The translations under genes were made by a program, and so were the position numbers. This document shows positions 12,518 through 27,500 of a stretch of DNA of 64,000 nt, in pieces. Source of the DNA: Synchiropus splendidus (taxonomy: Eukaryota; Chordata; Actinopteri; Syngnathiformes; Callionymidae); NCBI RefSeq assembly GCF_027744825.2, contig NC_071338.1, forward strand, positions 23,932,001 through 23,996,000, in the 5' to 3' direction. The notes under the pieces are model-generated. The model was not told the DNA's origin. It saw only the letters and a program-made list of their open reading frames with translations, and searched no databases. Every line of letters begins with the position of its first letter. Position 1 is the first letter of the stretch.

Positions 12518-15500
12518 CTACGACAGAAGAGAGACGGGGACAAAAAAAAAAAAAAAAATTGGGAAATTGTGGTAAAAGAAAACACAGGGAGGGAAGAGCG
12601 AGGAGGAGACAAGATGAGAGAACAGAGTGTAAAAGAAAAGCCTTTGAAACTCTCAACAATGACACAACAATAGGCCTTTTGTTTTCTTCATTCACCAGAT
12701 TAATTGGAGATCTTTGAATTAAAAAGATTACATAAAACACACAAAAGCTAATAACGCTAATTTCGGGAATCAAACTGCGGTGGGTTATTAGAGTTCAGTT
12801 TGAAAAAGAACTTAAAAGTGTAAGAAGATTAGAGTGAAATTGTCTCTTTGTCGTGTGGCTAGTGTGCGACTTCATGTACGTGTGTGACAAGGCGTGTATC
12901 CGGGTGGAGAGTAAAGGGCGGCGAGGTCGTGGCGAGGCGCTCGGAGGACGGAGTCGCCTGCTGCTCTGAGTTATCGCCTGTGTATCGAGGCGGAATGAGC
13001 CCGCAGGTTTTCCACACCAGGACTCCATGCCGGCTCTTATCACACACCCCTTTGATTGACGGCCTGAATTTTCCGCCTGCCGACTGATTTGATCACACCG
13101 CTACGGGTCCAATTTAATTTGGGGGGAGAGGGCATGCTATTGTCAGTGCGGGGGAGATAAGGCTGCGGCTTTTACAAACCCTTTAAACAAACCGGGTCTT
13201 GGAAGGGCCTGCCAGTCTGCAGTGATCCGCTGCATTCCAGCAAACACACAACTGCAAACCAACAAATCTCTCTGCGTCTTCACATTTACATCTTGGTTCC
13301 AAAACAGTGATCAGAACTCGGAAGACAAAGTAAACAAAGTGTGTGAGATCTAAAATACTTCTCAGATTGTCGAGTAGAAAACAAAGAGTGAGTCCAATGA
13401 TCTAGTTTCCTCGAGTAGCTCAAAGAGCTGAGCCAAAAGGCTCTCACTTAACCTACATTTATCCACTATATTACTATGGTTATATGTAGCAGGCTGTTTT
13501 TTGAGCTCCTACACGTTGTCACTCCTGGAAGTCATATGTTGATGTTTGGGCAGAACAGCTCTAAGTCACATTGTGACGACTCACACAACCGACTGTGTTG
13601 AAAAAAGACAGAGCTTGGGATTAGGTACTGTAAGCAGTGGGATGGCACTATAGGTATTTTCATGGGTTTCCAGGCAGGGTTGTGGATCACGTGTTGCACG
13701 TCACAATGTGACTTGGAGCAGTTCTGCCCAAACAACAGCATATGACATACAGGGTCGCAGGCTTTTAGCGAGGAAGGAGTCCGGGCGTTTGCAAAACATG
13801 AAAAAAATGGACGCCCGATTCTCAACCGTAGCTTGGCCGCAAGATTACGCTGGTATATAGCGGCATCTGGCGTCCATTTTTTTCATGTTTTGTAGATGGC
13901 CAGACACCCTCTTCGCTAAAAACCGATACAGGCAGTGAGACCGTGCAGAAATATAGCAAAATAAGTTTTGACCGACATGGCACAATGCACTGAATGAACT
14001 ATGGATAAGACACAAGAACGGCTTATGTGTCTTGTAAGAGCAATACCTCTGATGGAAAACTTCTCTTGTGGAGAAGACAAGACCCAGAAAGAGGTGGGAA
14101 GGTCACTTTAAGAAACTAGAAAAAGGAGAGTGTGGAAAAGGACGCTCAGGATTGGTCTGGAAAAGTGATGCTGCATCTCTGTTTGTGTGGTTAAGCGTCT
14201 TGTAAAGATGCCTCCTGGTTGTCTCATTTTGTTATTTATTTTCCAGGCCAACAGACTGAGGGCCTTGTGGAAGTATTCCATGACCAATGATGTTTGGTGA
14301 TGGCTGGTGATCACCCATGTTGCCTACCTTTTTGCAACTGCTGGCTACTACATGGCCACTGTGTAACTAGGACTTCCAGCAGTTTGGTGTGCACTTCTGC
14401 AGTAACCTATATACAACTGCAGATGATAACTGATATTTGTCTAAGACATTTTTCATCTGTTAGATGGCAAAACTAAACACAATAAGGTGGTTCTCATACA
14501 ATTTATATAATATTAGGGGCTATTCCCTTTATCCAGCGTTCTACCTGATGCATGCAGGCACCAAGTCGGTGACCCCTGGTGGAGATCATCTTAAGCAACA
14601 GCCCTCTTATCTATCCATCGTGACTACTCAACAGCAAGCTAGGTCAAGGAGGTAGGATGCGAGGTATAGTTTGTTTATCCTTCTTGGCCCAACCCAAAGG
14701 AAGTGAAGCGCTCTGGAATGACAAAGCTTTGTTGAAGTCATCCACTTGACCACGTGACCAAAGTTCATTTAGTAGAATAATCTTCCATGGTCCTCTCTGC
14801 TGCTGCTGCTGCTCGAAAGATTGCGGCGCTCTGAGTCAATTTTATGACGTCATCAACAACAGGCTTTTGTAGGGATCTCCATGTCCTTGTCATCTTTAAC
14901 GCCTATTTTCCACCAAGTAAACAGAACCTTAATCGCTAGGATCCTTCATTGTTAAATCACTGACTACAGCAGGAAGTTCTCTGAATATGCAACAGCAGAA
15001 TATAATTCCATAAATTTGATTCCAAACTGTGTTGCTGTGCGACTCAATACCCCAAACTCTACTAGCAGTTGAGTTACAGCTCCGGCTGCAGTCATCTATA
15101 TCATCGTAATGTCCGTCTGCACTGCAATGTTATGCATTTTTAATACAAACATGCACAAAGTTGCAAAATAAAATTAGGTGGAGACAAGCCAGGGAACAGA
15201 TTGAGTCGAGAATTCTGCCAAGCCAAAATGGTCTCATTATCAGGGGACATAGTGACGCGAGAAGCTGACTGCCGGGGCGAAGTTATGAATACATGCTTCA
15301 CAATAAATGGTGAGATGGTTCCATTTGGAGTTTGAACACCTACGGTCTCTTGGAACAATGTTCTGAGTGCCATGTCGTTCTAGTCTCTGGAGACCATCTG
15401 CTATCTATCATTACATTTAAATCCACTTAATGCCACTTAAAAAGGTTTGATCACTTTAAAAGTCAATATTGAGATACTTAATCTGGGGGATTTACAACGT

Positions 15501-18500
15501 CGTGTCACAGATTCAATTAGCAGTTAATGTTTTGCAAACCACGACTTTTTTTTTTCTGCTCTCACCGTGGAAGACACGTTTTAAAAGAATATTCTCTTGA
15601 TTCATACCCAGATTCATGACTCAAAACACCTCCTATTTTTTAACTCCATGATTAAAAGTGCTTCAACGGTGACCTTTTACGACACTTCCGACCATCCCAA
15701 AGGCATATTTAATTTTTCAGAGGTGCTTACTGGCTTTTATTACGTGATATCGCAGCCCAATACATTATGTGTGAGTCATAATTCCCTAAATCATGGTGCT
15801 TGCTGGATAATCTTGAAACACTGACTTCATATCAGCCCGTTGGCGTGTGGAGGCGTTGTGTCCCCCTGGGAAAGTAAAATAAAATCGTAGCTGTGATATA
15901 ATGAAGATCATATGAGGACGGCTGTAGTAACTGGAACTGATTTGTAGAGCAGAAATATTTGGTTATATAAGAACTGTTTGCTCTGTTGGCAGGGAACCTT
16001 TTTCAGGTGGTTCATTTGAACATTAAACCCAAGGAATCTGGGTGAGAGATGAAGGGTGGTGAAGAAGAGAGTGCAGGTAAGGTGGGTTGGTGGAGACATC
16101 TGTGATGTCAGAGGAGCTGCAAGGGTGAAAGGCAGGTTTTAAAGGACTTGGCAGCTGTTGTCGTCAGGTTCGTGCAGATAGCGGCTCATGCACACTACAA
16201 CAGAGGTGAGAGAAGGATTGATGTGAGGTGGTAGAAGGCTCCGCTCCAGAAAAAAAAAAGAAAGAAGTTGAGTCAATAACTCAAAGGAATGGAAGGGTGA
16301 ATTTACAAGCAATGTGAAATGAACAATAAATGCTGTATATACTCCCTTGACTTTTATATAAACTGATAAATAAATATGTAAAACTAGAAGTACTCTGAGA
16401 GCGCAGACCTCTGCTGAACTATTGGGATTCCGGATATTATTAATGATGAAAGAAAAATAATTAGAATAAATATGAATCCTACAAATTCTTGGATCGAGAG
16501 AGTGATCTGGATTAAACCAACCTATCCTCACTCCCATGGCGGAATATACTGACGTTGGGAAAGTGGACTTTTGCGTCCTATACTGACGCCGGAGGCAGCC
16601 TTCAGTGTTGCTCGGTGACACATCCTTACTGACTGAAAGTCATAGCGGCTTGCAATTCACAGGTTGTTATGTAAACCAGAGCACCATCCCATGGATTACC
16701 TAACCCCAAGATCCAGGTCTCCGTGGCAGGCAGACCATGTGCTTCAATCGGAAACCTAATGCGTCAACAGGCAGCATAGGGAGCAAAAGTCCGCTTTCCC
16801 AACGTCAATATATTACGCCATGGGAGTGAGGATTGGTACTTCTCTCATTTCTGATCTGAAATGCCCTCAAAATCTGTCCATAACATTTTGCTAGCAAACA
16901 GACAGAGGAACCAAACACTGTTGAAAACAACACATAAACGCTGCATTTACTATTAGGTGTTTTCACTTAGGCTGTATTATAACGTAGGAATGTTTTTGTT
17001 GGATATTTCAGATGTTTATACCTGTTTTAAAATGTAGGAGATGCTGAAGCTTGGCCATGGCTGAAAGTTTCCCATAATTCCAAACACGGCAGCAATGCTT
17101 GCGGCGTAGTGAAAAGAGTCACAGATGAAGATATGAGTATGTCAGAGTGACATGTGGAGAAGTTTAGTGAGAAAGTTAGGGAGGACGAATGGTTTGGAGA
17201 TGTGGCGAGGACAGACCAAGACAGTTTGGGGTGAAGACAACCAATGAGGTTCATGGATGGATGAGAACATGAAGAGGACAGATGACCTGCGAGGATCACG
17301 ACAGACAAAGGTTGAGGAGGCTGAGAGACAAGGCACTATCTATGTTTTAGTATTTTAGAAACACTGCTTTTCGATACGACCAAGCACTACAACAATGTAA
17401 CCTGCTCTTGATGTAGAGTTTCAAGATGCTTTGTTTGTATGCATTTTAACTTCCAAAGAGCAAGTTTGATTTTTGTAGAAAACTCAATAAATACACTTTA
17501 TTGTATTTAATAATGATTTAACTGAGGGAATATCTTCAGCACCAGCAACTGTGCAGGTCATTTAGATGACTTTCTGTGTTCATTAAACTCAAAACTTTAA
17601 GTCTCTTATTTAATTAGGTTTCAAAAAAAATCTAATTAAGAGAAGACAAATGAATCTATGTAATTAACGGTGAACCTTTCACTTGAGCTTGCTATTAATA
17701 TCGAAGAATTATGAGAGATGTTCGCCGTGTTTTTGACTCACACACTTCAGATGGATTATATATTCAATTAGAAAAGTAAAAACACTCCTGAGCCTGAGAG
17801 TTGAACGTAAACAAAATGGATGCATAAATAGAATAGAATGAATAGAATATATACAAAATAAAATGATATTTTAAAATAGGAAAAGAAGCAACTGAGAAAA
17901 ATAATCAAAATAAAATTATTTAAAAAATATGTATTTACTTCCTTGGGAGAAAAAAACAACAATAATAATGAAAAATTAAATTAAATAAAAAATAATCACA
18001 AACAAGTTGAATAGCCTTTCAAATCACAATCCCTGGAAAACAAAAACAAATTAAAAAAAAGCCATTGAAATAATAATAATAATTTAAAATATCATCACTA
18101 ACAAAGAGATATTTTAAAAACTGACAAGGTAAAGCTGACACCAGCTTTTTTGTTCTTAATTGTTCCAAACAAATGTGAACATTGTTCAGATTCGGACTTT
18201 GATATTCTCCCTCTCATGCAGCCATTTAGCCTCAGAGCACTTCTGCCTATCTAATTATTGAATTACACTTTTATCATGTCAACAACAGCAACAACACAAA
18301 AGCCATTTATGAATCAGACACACAAACAGGCGGTGAAGTGCCACTTAAGAGTGTCAACAAGGTTCATGTGTGTGAGTGTGTGAGACACATTATGTTGGGG
18401 ATTTAGCCGATCCATATAACATTCTTAACAAGTCTGCATAATAAATCCAATAACCTGCTCCTGAATTCTTTACAGCTGACAGCCGAGCCATTTTCCTGAT

Positions 18501-21500
18501 AATCCGATTTCATCTCCTCAAACTAAATAAAAGTGCAAATCTCCCGGTGCACCACTTCCTCATGTGCGTCAAACGCACATACAAGCCGGATTTAATTATA
18601 TTATGCTGTTCAGATATCAGATCTCATAAACCCACGCTATCTGACTCACACTTCATTTCAGATTTAGAGCAGACAAAAGTGAGCCTTCCCATTACCAGAG
18701 TGCTGTTGAGCATAACGTTTTCAGCTTTGAAAGTTTCTGTTCTAACAGATGACTTGGCTCAACTTGTTCTTATTCATGACATTGGAAAAAAGGAGACAAC
18801 CTTTCTCAGGTAGATGAGTTGAGATTCCAGTAATAATATTACGTGTCATTGCGTAGAAGCGTTGATACATATGGCCCGCACTTGTTTCCTCACTGGCATT
18901 CAAACACAGAGCATTATTAATTTTGCAACCTGAAGCCTGATATTAATGACCATTCATACAATTCTAGTCGCCCGACCTGTTGACTAAAATGTCCTAACCT
19001 ACCAGCAACATCAGTTTCTACTGTGGGTATTTGGATTCTCAGTCAACAGTATTTAGTATTGAAGGGTAGATAAGGTTTCATGAAACAGTGTCCTAGTTTT
19101 CATAGACCACCAGATGGCACTGTCACCTGTGAAATGTTTCTACTTGAGCAACAGATTCAGTGAAACCTCACATCATTTCTAAACCAAGAGCGCCATCTAG
19201 TGGCCTCAGAAAATTGACAATACTGTTCTATGATGCCTCACATTCCATCACTGGTATTTAGGACTGAACTTGAACTTCCAGTTACTAAGTCATTCCTAGC
19301 TTGTCCTGCTGGAGGATTGGCTCAGATCGCTGGCTACAGAAACTTACATCATATGTCACTTCTTAGCTAATAGACTGTGAGTGCCAGCCACTTCCTGTCG
19401 ACGAGTCATTTCATGTGGTGATTCAGAAGGTTGCTGGGCTGTAACAAAGAGTATTCATGTTTAGATACTCTACTCCGGCGGACACCAACATGGCGGAGAG
19501 TATAATGCTTCATGAATGAACTCAATGTATGTACTAAATGATCCAAGTCAATGGGAAGGTAGTTCCATGACTTTGCTCGGCATCTCTGGCAAATGATCTG
19601 GGTGGGAACATTCAAAAACTGAAATTGTTGGAGCTGTGTAGCTGCAGATGAGTCCAGGAGCCTTGTTAACCCCAGTCCGGTTCACCGCATTGAAAGCCGC
19701 GACTGCACTTCCTGACTGAGGGCAGCCTGATGCCTGACTGGTCTCACCACCGCCAGGTATACAGTCTCTTACTGGGATTGTGTATCAACCCAGTCTCAGC
19801 GTTACATTTCATGATTTTTTTTTCCACTGCATCAGTGCGCATGCGCCGCGGTGCATAGCAGCCTGTAACAGTGCTCCGTCTATTCATCCCTGAAAAAAAC
19901 TACAGTGAAGGATTCTTTGGCACATATTTTCTGTTCACTCTGTCCTTGAATATGCTTTTTCTTGCACATTGTTTCTCAGCTCTTTTGTATTGCTTTTTGC
20001 ATTTTATAATATTATTTCTATTTTATTGTGATATGTTGGGTACAGAGCATGTTACGAACATAATTTCCCTTGGGATTAATAAAGATTTCTGATTCTGATT
20101 CATGCTGAGTTAAATAAACATCATCTTTAACATGATCAAAAGTTTTGATGGTGAAACATAATCTGGATATTACTTGGCAGGTGGTCATAATGCCATTTCT
20201 ATTGTCCACCACCAAGCCTCATGGACAACAGCCAGAGTAAGAGGCCGAGACTTTACTCTCCCAGAAACCACTTCTGGCTCAATACCAATGTTAGGCAGTG
20301 GCCTGAGTCTGCCCTGAGACCTGCTCTCAGTTATCCAAAGTAATACCTCTCCATGGAGGCAGGGACCCTGGAAAGATACACTAGCCACATCAACTGGCTT
20401 TACCCAATGAGGACTCAAAGCGGTTCAGCTTTGAGTGTCTCCCAGATGACTGAGCTCTTCACCCTATTCCTAAAGGGGGGTCTTGTTCTTTCACTCACTA
20501 CCCAGTTGATCGTCGCAATGTAAATCGACCAGTAACTCGAGAGCGTTGCCTTTTGGCTCACCCCTTAATTCATCACGACCGACCAAAACAGAGTTCTCAG
20601 CACGGCTCTCTGGTTGTTTACCCGTTTTAACTACCGGATTAAAGAAAGTACGATAAGTCTTTGGGCTGCAATCTTGGATCGGAACTTCCAGCCAGTCCCG
20701 GTGGCTTGCCCTCACGACTGACTGCCGGATGAAGTGGTGGTATGCATGTCAGTTTGCACACTGAAAGGGAAACGCTCCTGAGATGGACTGATGGGTGGAA
20801 ATCCAAGGAAAGGGTGAACGTCAGAGAAAGTGGATGCTGCTACTCTCTCTCTCTCTCTCTCTCTCGGTGTCTCCTGGGTGCTGCTGTCCAACTGAATCAA
20901 CAGCGAGGCCCACACCAGTCTATTATTATCTCTTTAAGCCCACAGATCCCACCTGCGCCGCCTCCGCCCTGATGAACTGGTTTGCTGTGTGGGAGGCGAG
21001 AGGACCGGGTGGGGGAAGGGTGCACGGATGCGACTGGACAAGGCAGGGGAAGGGGCCAGATTGATAGGTTTGTGCGATCAAGGCAGTGCAAAGCAGCAAT
21101 TGCGTAAAGACGTTGGGGTCAGGAGCCATGAAGACGACAGATTCATCGGCTGTGATTTTTAGCTGATGAGTTCATCCACCTCCGCCGCCGCCGCCCCCCT
21201 CCCCTCCTTCCATTACCGAACCGCAGAGATGCTCTTGTTTGATGAAGCGCCGTCTCCCTCCTCGCATTCCTGCTCAGTGGCATGAAACGACACCTTTAAA
21301 ATCCTAATTGCAACTTGATTAGGGCAGACACTGGGAATAAAAGCTAAAGCAAACACTAATTGCGAGCGAGCAGCGCCATAAGACTCATGTCTCCCCAAGT
21401 GTTTACAAGTTTGAAAACCTCTGAGAAGACTCGCGAAAGACAAAAGTTGGAGGGCGTGGGGTGAATCTGGGACGGTGACAGCCGATAACAGGCAGACATT

Positions 21501-24500
21501 TAGAGAAAAAAAGCACTGTATTGGTTATTTGTCGCTGGTGTTGAGCTGCTGTATCCAATTGGTAGAAGAGAAGTACCGCGCATACGCAGCCCTGAGATGG
21601 GAAAAAGTAGCAAGAGCATTTTTTTGATATTTTCTACTTGGGATGGTGGTAGTTGCATGAATCTGTTCGGTATTTCTGCTTGTTATTCCTCAAAAACTTT
21701 GATGGGTGAACTTGAAGTCAAGGGAAATTTTACTTGAAGGAGTCAGAATTCACAGAAGCAACACTGGTTGACAAAAGCGAAGGCTGACTGGAGACCGATG
21801 CTGAGAGGTGTCCTTTATAGGGTGAGTCTACATTCCTGCCACCTGAGAGTGCTGAGAAGCCAGTCAGGAGACGCTGCATTTTTGGGAAAAGCACTCAAAT
21901 ATAAAAACTAAGAAGCCTTCGGAATGCATGTAGGCATCGAATTACATGTAACCAGTAAATCTCTCTATCTCTATTTTTTTTTATCAAATCCCACTTAGGT
22001 GGAGTATTTAAGTCCTTGTCCACGTGTGCATGTTTTCCTGTTATTGTTTCAGGAAAAATCTGTGTCCACTCCGAGTCACGTTGAAGAACACGTGTGGGAC
22101 ATGAAGAATCATACAATGACGGCAACAACGAGGACAAGGTGACTAAAATGAGAACTACAGTGTTGACTGGTGATGACTATGAGGTGTTTTTATGTGTCAC
22201 TCATGACGACAAGACGTGAGAGAATGTTGACTAGGAATCCGGCATTTCCCCAACACTGTTTGGACTTTTGCCCTCAAAAAAGGTATCTGCTCAACTGTTG
22301 GTTGGGTATCTTGTATGTCAAATAAAACGGTCTGATCATGCACAAAGAGACAGTGTCGGAATCTATTAATGTGATATGTTTGTTTAATAAATTCATGAGG
22401 GTGATGAAGCCAGCACGCTGAAATTAAGTGTTGTTTACCTCCGTATCTCTTCTTCCAACTGCTCTCAACACACCTTTACGTTCATGTGAGCATCTGTTTC
22501 TGGGATTTCCACCAAACTTAACAGCTCAACACAACTTCCTTCACTTTTCTCTCAGGTGTGATCTCGCTAACGTCGCGCTCGAGTGAGCGGTCGGGAGCGG
22601 TACTTGGTGACTAGGAGGTGCCAGAACTTATGAACTCTGACTTCATGTCGCTTTTGTCACCTAAATGCAAAATGTCAAAATGCCACTGAGGCGGATGAAA
22701 TTGTTTTGATTGTTTGTTCTCACACAGAGGTTCACTTGGGGCTGGACAACTAGGGTGTGATGAAAGATCAATTGAATGAGACTCACAAATTCCAAATAAT
22801 CATATAATCTACCTGAGCAAAGTGTGGCACAGGTCATCTGCCTGCATTAAGGCAGCCCTCATGAGGTCAGAGCTAAACTACAAAATAAATCAAAATAAAT
22901 GGAAGGATGCGATGAAGGATACCTCATACCTTTATATATTCCACTTCAATGTTTTATCCATAGTTACATTAACAGGATATAAACTACTTGAAAAGATCTT
23001 CCGATACTGAGCCACTTTTTCCTATTTCTGCCCATTTTTGCATCATTAAAAGTTACAAAATTTAGGTCAAATTCAGGATGCTTGATCTTTTCTCCTGCCC
23101 CAAACAACAGCCACAGTAGATAATGTGAATGTATTGAATTTCACCTTCAAAGGTGAGATTTATTTTCCTCTAGTTGACCACTGTCTGATGATCTCCGTGT
23201 ATTAGTGACTTATGTCTTACAATTTATTTTGACTTCAAGGTTCTGTTTTTTATACATTGAAACCACAGTTGGGGTGTGTAAATAATTCTCCAAAGTCTCC
23301 AAAAGTCAAGTTATCAATAGAATAAACTTCAGCTTCATATACTGTAGTTCATAACATCGGAGGACAGATCAGAGAAAGATTTACGTACATTTTAAGTACG
23401 CTAACATAAAAGACTTGAATGTACTGCCAGAAGAATGTTGAAACAGATGTTCATTTAAATGGTTTCATTTCTATTATGATGCTTCTTGAAGTATATACAC
23501 ATATTATTGTAATCTTTAAAACTTGAAATAGCACTAGAACACTAGATACTCTCTGGAAGGAGTGATGACACGAGAAACCTGTTGTTTACCAAGTGAAAAG
23601 GAAGTTGGAAACGACACTCGACGTAGGTGTTGGTCGTGACTCACCAAAACATTTGCTCTGATTGGTCGCTCGGTCCACAAACACTTTGGCAGAGATGACG
23701 TTGCCGAAGGGCAGGAACATTTGCATGAGCTCGGCATCTCCGAACTCCTGTGGCAGGTGATAAATAAACAAATTGCAGCCTTCTGGTCCTGGGGGAGAGG
23801 AAATACAACAGGAGGTTTGAATGGGAGTGGGTGAAGTGGGGGGGGGTGAATCCCACATCATGTCAATGAATACAATCGCGTCTCATAAAATGAACTCAGT
23901 GTTGGAGCAATAAAACCGAACAGTCAGAGAAAAGGAGCTGCAGAGATGCTAACCAGGCCGCCTCTCTTTCAGTAAAGTTCTACTGAGCGTTCATTCACAG
24001 TTCTTGTTCTCTTATTATATTTGGATTATTTTCACACTGAGCCACAGTTTATTTTTTCACCTGGTGGTTGCATTTTCCGCTGCCCTGCTAGCCATGTTGG
24101 ACATGTCTGATCTGTCACTGACTTCAGTTTAGCCGACGCTATTCAGGTTTAAATGATCTTTCACATGCTGTTGAGCGCATGCATGGAAGATGTACACCGT
24201 GTTTCAGCAGTGAGATTTTAAATACCATCTCAGAAGTAGACTTCTAGCAGTGTGTCACAGTCATTGGTCTCAGCGAATCATCTCGTTGCGATGAGTCACT
24301 GGTGTCTACGATAAACATCTATATTTTGCAGCCCAGTTGTGATCTTTCTTGTTCTTTTATCAAGTGATCATACGTGAAGCTTGATGTGTGTGGTATTTTC
24401 ATGTGTGGGGTCTATGACAGATTAGCATGATAATACATAAAAAAAAAAAAGAGCTGACTGCTGAAAATGTGGTGCAAATAAAGTTTACAAAGGGGCAGAT

Positions 24501-27500
24501 GCGCTGGAGGTTTGCGTGGAATCAAGAGTTTACGCAAAGGTGCAAAGAGTATGTTTCAATATTGAGACGATCTGGAATAATGACCTCCTTTGTCATGAAG
24601 TCTCTTTTATATTTGTGTTAACCGTAGAACTTGATGGAGACAGGGCGAGCAGAGGAAGCACACACATCAAGACCTAAGCCAAGTTTTTGCCCCAATTACT
24701 GTGTGACAGTCGGGCTCTCGTCCAATCTCTCCATTCCTCTGCTCTCATCAACCTTTCTGCCACACAGTGTGGCGTCCCAATCTGAAGACTGGAGTGAGGC
24801 GGTGAGAGAGAGACGTGATAGACTGGAGCACAGTTTGTGAGCAGCCAGACCAGCGTTCTCTCCTGTCTCACTGCTCGGGGTGATAGCATGACGCGGCGAG
24901 TCTGGGCCTTGTGAGAAGGCTGATAAGACGTCTGCAGTGTTGGCCGGCTGTAGTGCTGCTCTGCCTGAGCTCAGATAGAGGACACACACACACACACACG
25001 CACGCACACAAGCTGACAGATATATTTTTTTCTATCCCTTGCACATTTAAAGGTTTGGTTTTCAGCTCCGTCTCTTTGGGCGTCTCATGATAAATTTATG
25101 ACTTGAAAAGAAGAAGCTTGTTTGAAGGGAAGAAACACGGACAACTGGTGTGCGAGGATGGCGATGTCTCCTCAGTAACACAACCAGCCGTGCGCTTGTG
25201 GTTATCGCTGGACCACTTCTTGCAGGACTTGCACAGATCCTTGCACTCGGCGATGTGGTCGGGAAAAAAAAGAAGGGCTCCTGAATGAATCATATCAAAC
25301 ACCAGCCTGAAAACTTTTTGTTGACACCCAGGAAGCTCCTCATGGACGACACTTACGCCCTTTGTATGATAATAATAATAATAATAATGAAAATTGGAGT
25401 TTAGTAGTGCGAGGGTTTTTCACCACCCGAAATGTCTTTGGCTTTCTTGTTGAGTAAGGCTTCAGAATAATGTAACAGGACAGTCTGCATGACATCACTT
25501 GTAGCTCTCTTAGAAGTGAGTTTGCGAGCGAAGGGATATGCTTCATGTTGTGTGTCACTTATGCAGAGGAAAAGCTAGTTTGCCCTCAGCTTTATTAACA
25601 AAGCAAACCGCACCATATTTCCGTTTCTCGACGCCCTGCTGGGAATCCGACTGTTTCGAGTTAGTATGAAATACAGAAACGCTGTCTCCTTGGTCGAACC
25701 AAAATTGCACAGGATTTGGGAGGATTTCCTTTTCTGACTCATAAACACGCACACAGGAAGGGAAAGTGATGACGATCACAGTGAAATTGATAGATTTCTA
25801 AGGGAGGTGGAGGCCGTGTATGTGTGTGTGTGTGTGTGTGTGCATCCAGGTCAAGGCGTCTCTTGTTAAGAGGCAGCGCTGCAGACTGTGTCAGCCGACT
25901 GCGACTGACTGGGAGAATTGCCAGAGCCCAGAGGGAGTGGGGTCAATGCTGAGACTGGCCACTGGCTGGACCGAAATAGCACCGTGATGTGTGTCTTTGT
26001 GTGTGTCTAACAATCACATCCACAGGTATGCTCCACTGAAAGTTAAGAAAAATGGTTCTCTGCTCATAAAGACGTAAAGACAGAACCAAGATTCTGACTG
26101 AGAGACTTGGAGAAGACGGGGATCTAGTCCTGCGCCCTGTTTTGGCCCTGTCTCACCTTGAAAGTGATGTATAAGTATTATAATTTCATGACTAGTTTGA
26201 GTCTGTCTGGTTTACTTTTTTTCTTTTCTTTGGATCAGTTCTTTGTGGTTAAAGGCTTTGGGTGGCAGGTTAGCTCACTGGGTAGCACCCATGACTCTGA
26301 ATCAAGTCACATTTATGCTCAACACGACGTACGGAACTGGATCTGGACGGCGCTTTCTCTCCGTGCTCTTTGTTAATTTCGTCCATATTTATGCATGTAT
26401 TCACAAAAATGATGGATATGGACCAAATGGAGCAGTACCACCAGAAACTGTGAGGGTAATGTTGATGTTACAACCCGACACATAGCTCCAATGAGACAGG
26501 AAGAAGACATAACAATGGAGGAAATTCTCTGTCCTCCAGTTGCGATACATTTAACTTCTCCGACCACCGCCTCTTACAACACTTTTGCGCAGTAGCTGCA
26601 TTATCAGTACTTCGTCCACAGTTGCCATGTTTGTCGTTGTCACAAACTTTTGACTCTGAAATGCGCCCCCTTCCAGTGGATATATTTTCAACAGCAACAC
26701 CAACGTAAAGAACCCATGGAAATATGAGGGCAGTGAGAGTAACATTTGAAATGGACGGGTGCAATTTTGTACGTAAAATGGAGCGTAAATGGGCCTCTAG
26801 GGAGCTTAAATCTCAGTCAGGTGTTGTCCTCTCCAATCCATTTAAGTTTGGAAAGACTCTCTCAACTCCGTTTTAAAGTAGGAGTATTAAAACGATTCTA
26901 ACACCGCAAACTTTGAGGCCGCTCTTAACTCATTCACTAGCTTGTTTGTGGAGTTACTCTGAGGACAAATCTGGAGTTTTGTAAGCAGTGACCTGGCAAC
27001 GAACTCCCGGGTGGAAGGAAATAAATAAAATAATGTAGCAAAAACGAACCCCCGTGGTCTGAAAGCTATAGCTGCTGAATATTCATGCCTCTCCGCAGCT
27101 GCATACAGTCGTATAGGAGCGTAATTGAGAGTGAGGCCTTCTGTCGGCCAGAGTGATCCTGCGTCAGAGTGCACCTTTATTACGGCACAGGGGTGAAAAC
27201 GACACGAGGAATGGTAATAAATGATTATGCACGCGGCTAATTAATCTGATGAATATTTATAACCACTTAAACACATTGTAATGGACTGATTACGCCGTCC
27301 AATACTGTGAGTTTGAATGAGTGCCGTTTTTTGAATAATGACAGAGTAACTTTCCGTCTCACTGCTAATGTTCTTCTCTTTAAACACTTTCCCCTCACAT
27401 TCTGTGCAGCCGGCGCGCTGCCCTCCCTCCCCCCTCCCTCCCTGGCTAATTCAAAGCAGCACAGCTACATCAGAATGGAACATGGCAATTATCACCTTTT

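Larger units (their letters stand above)
12518..23644 (-). other. celf6: celf6 intron splitting RRM3 (11.1 kb)
   Basis: GT-AG intron that interrupts RNP1 of RRM3. It contains two adjacent palindromic elements (13531-13746 and 13762-13923), a 320-bp palindromic element (16517-16836), LINE fragments (17140-17310 and 20200-20480), a LINE-like 3' tail (19880-20100), a foldback element (19055-19256), a (CT)n tract (20843-20865) and an AT-rich stretch at 17760-18130. I see no exon elsewhere in it. Confidence 0.85.

Noticed and set aside
14560..14600. Sequence resembling the snRNA/tRNA word AAGTCGGTGACCCCTGG
   Set aside because: No A/B box spacing or foldable cloverleaf; only a short chance resemblance.
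16139..16621. 160-codon open frame on the minus strand
   Set aside because: Its N-terminal part is the left arm of the palindromic element at 16517-16836; the rest is low-complexity.
26265..26305. tRNA-like A-box stretch (GTTAGCTCACTGGGTAGC)
   Set aside because: Only the first part of a tRNA-like head is present before the Harbinger-like element; no acceptor stem or T arm, so no tRNA gene is called.
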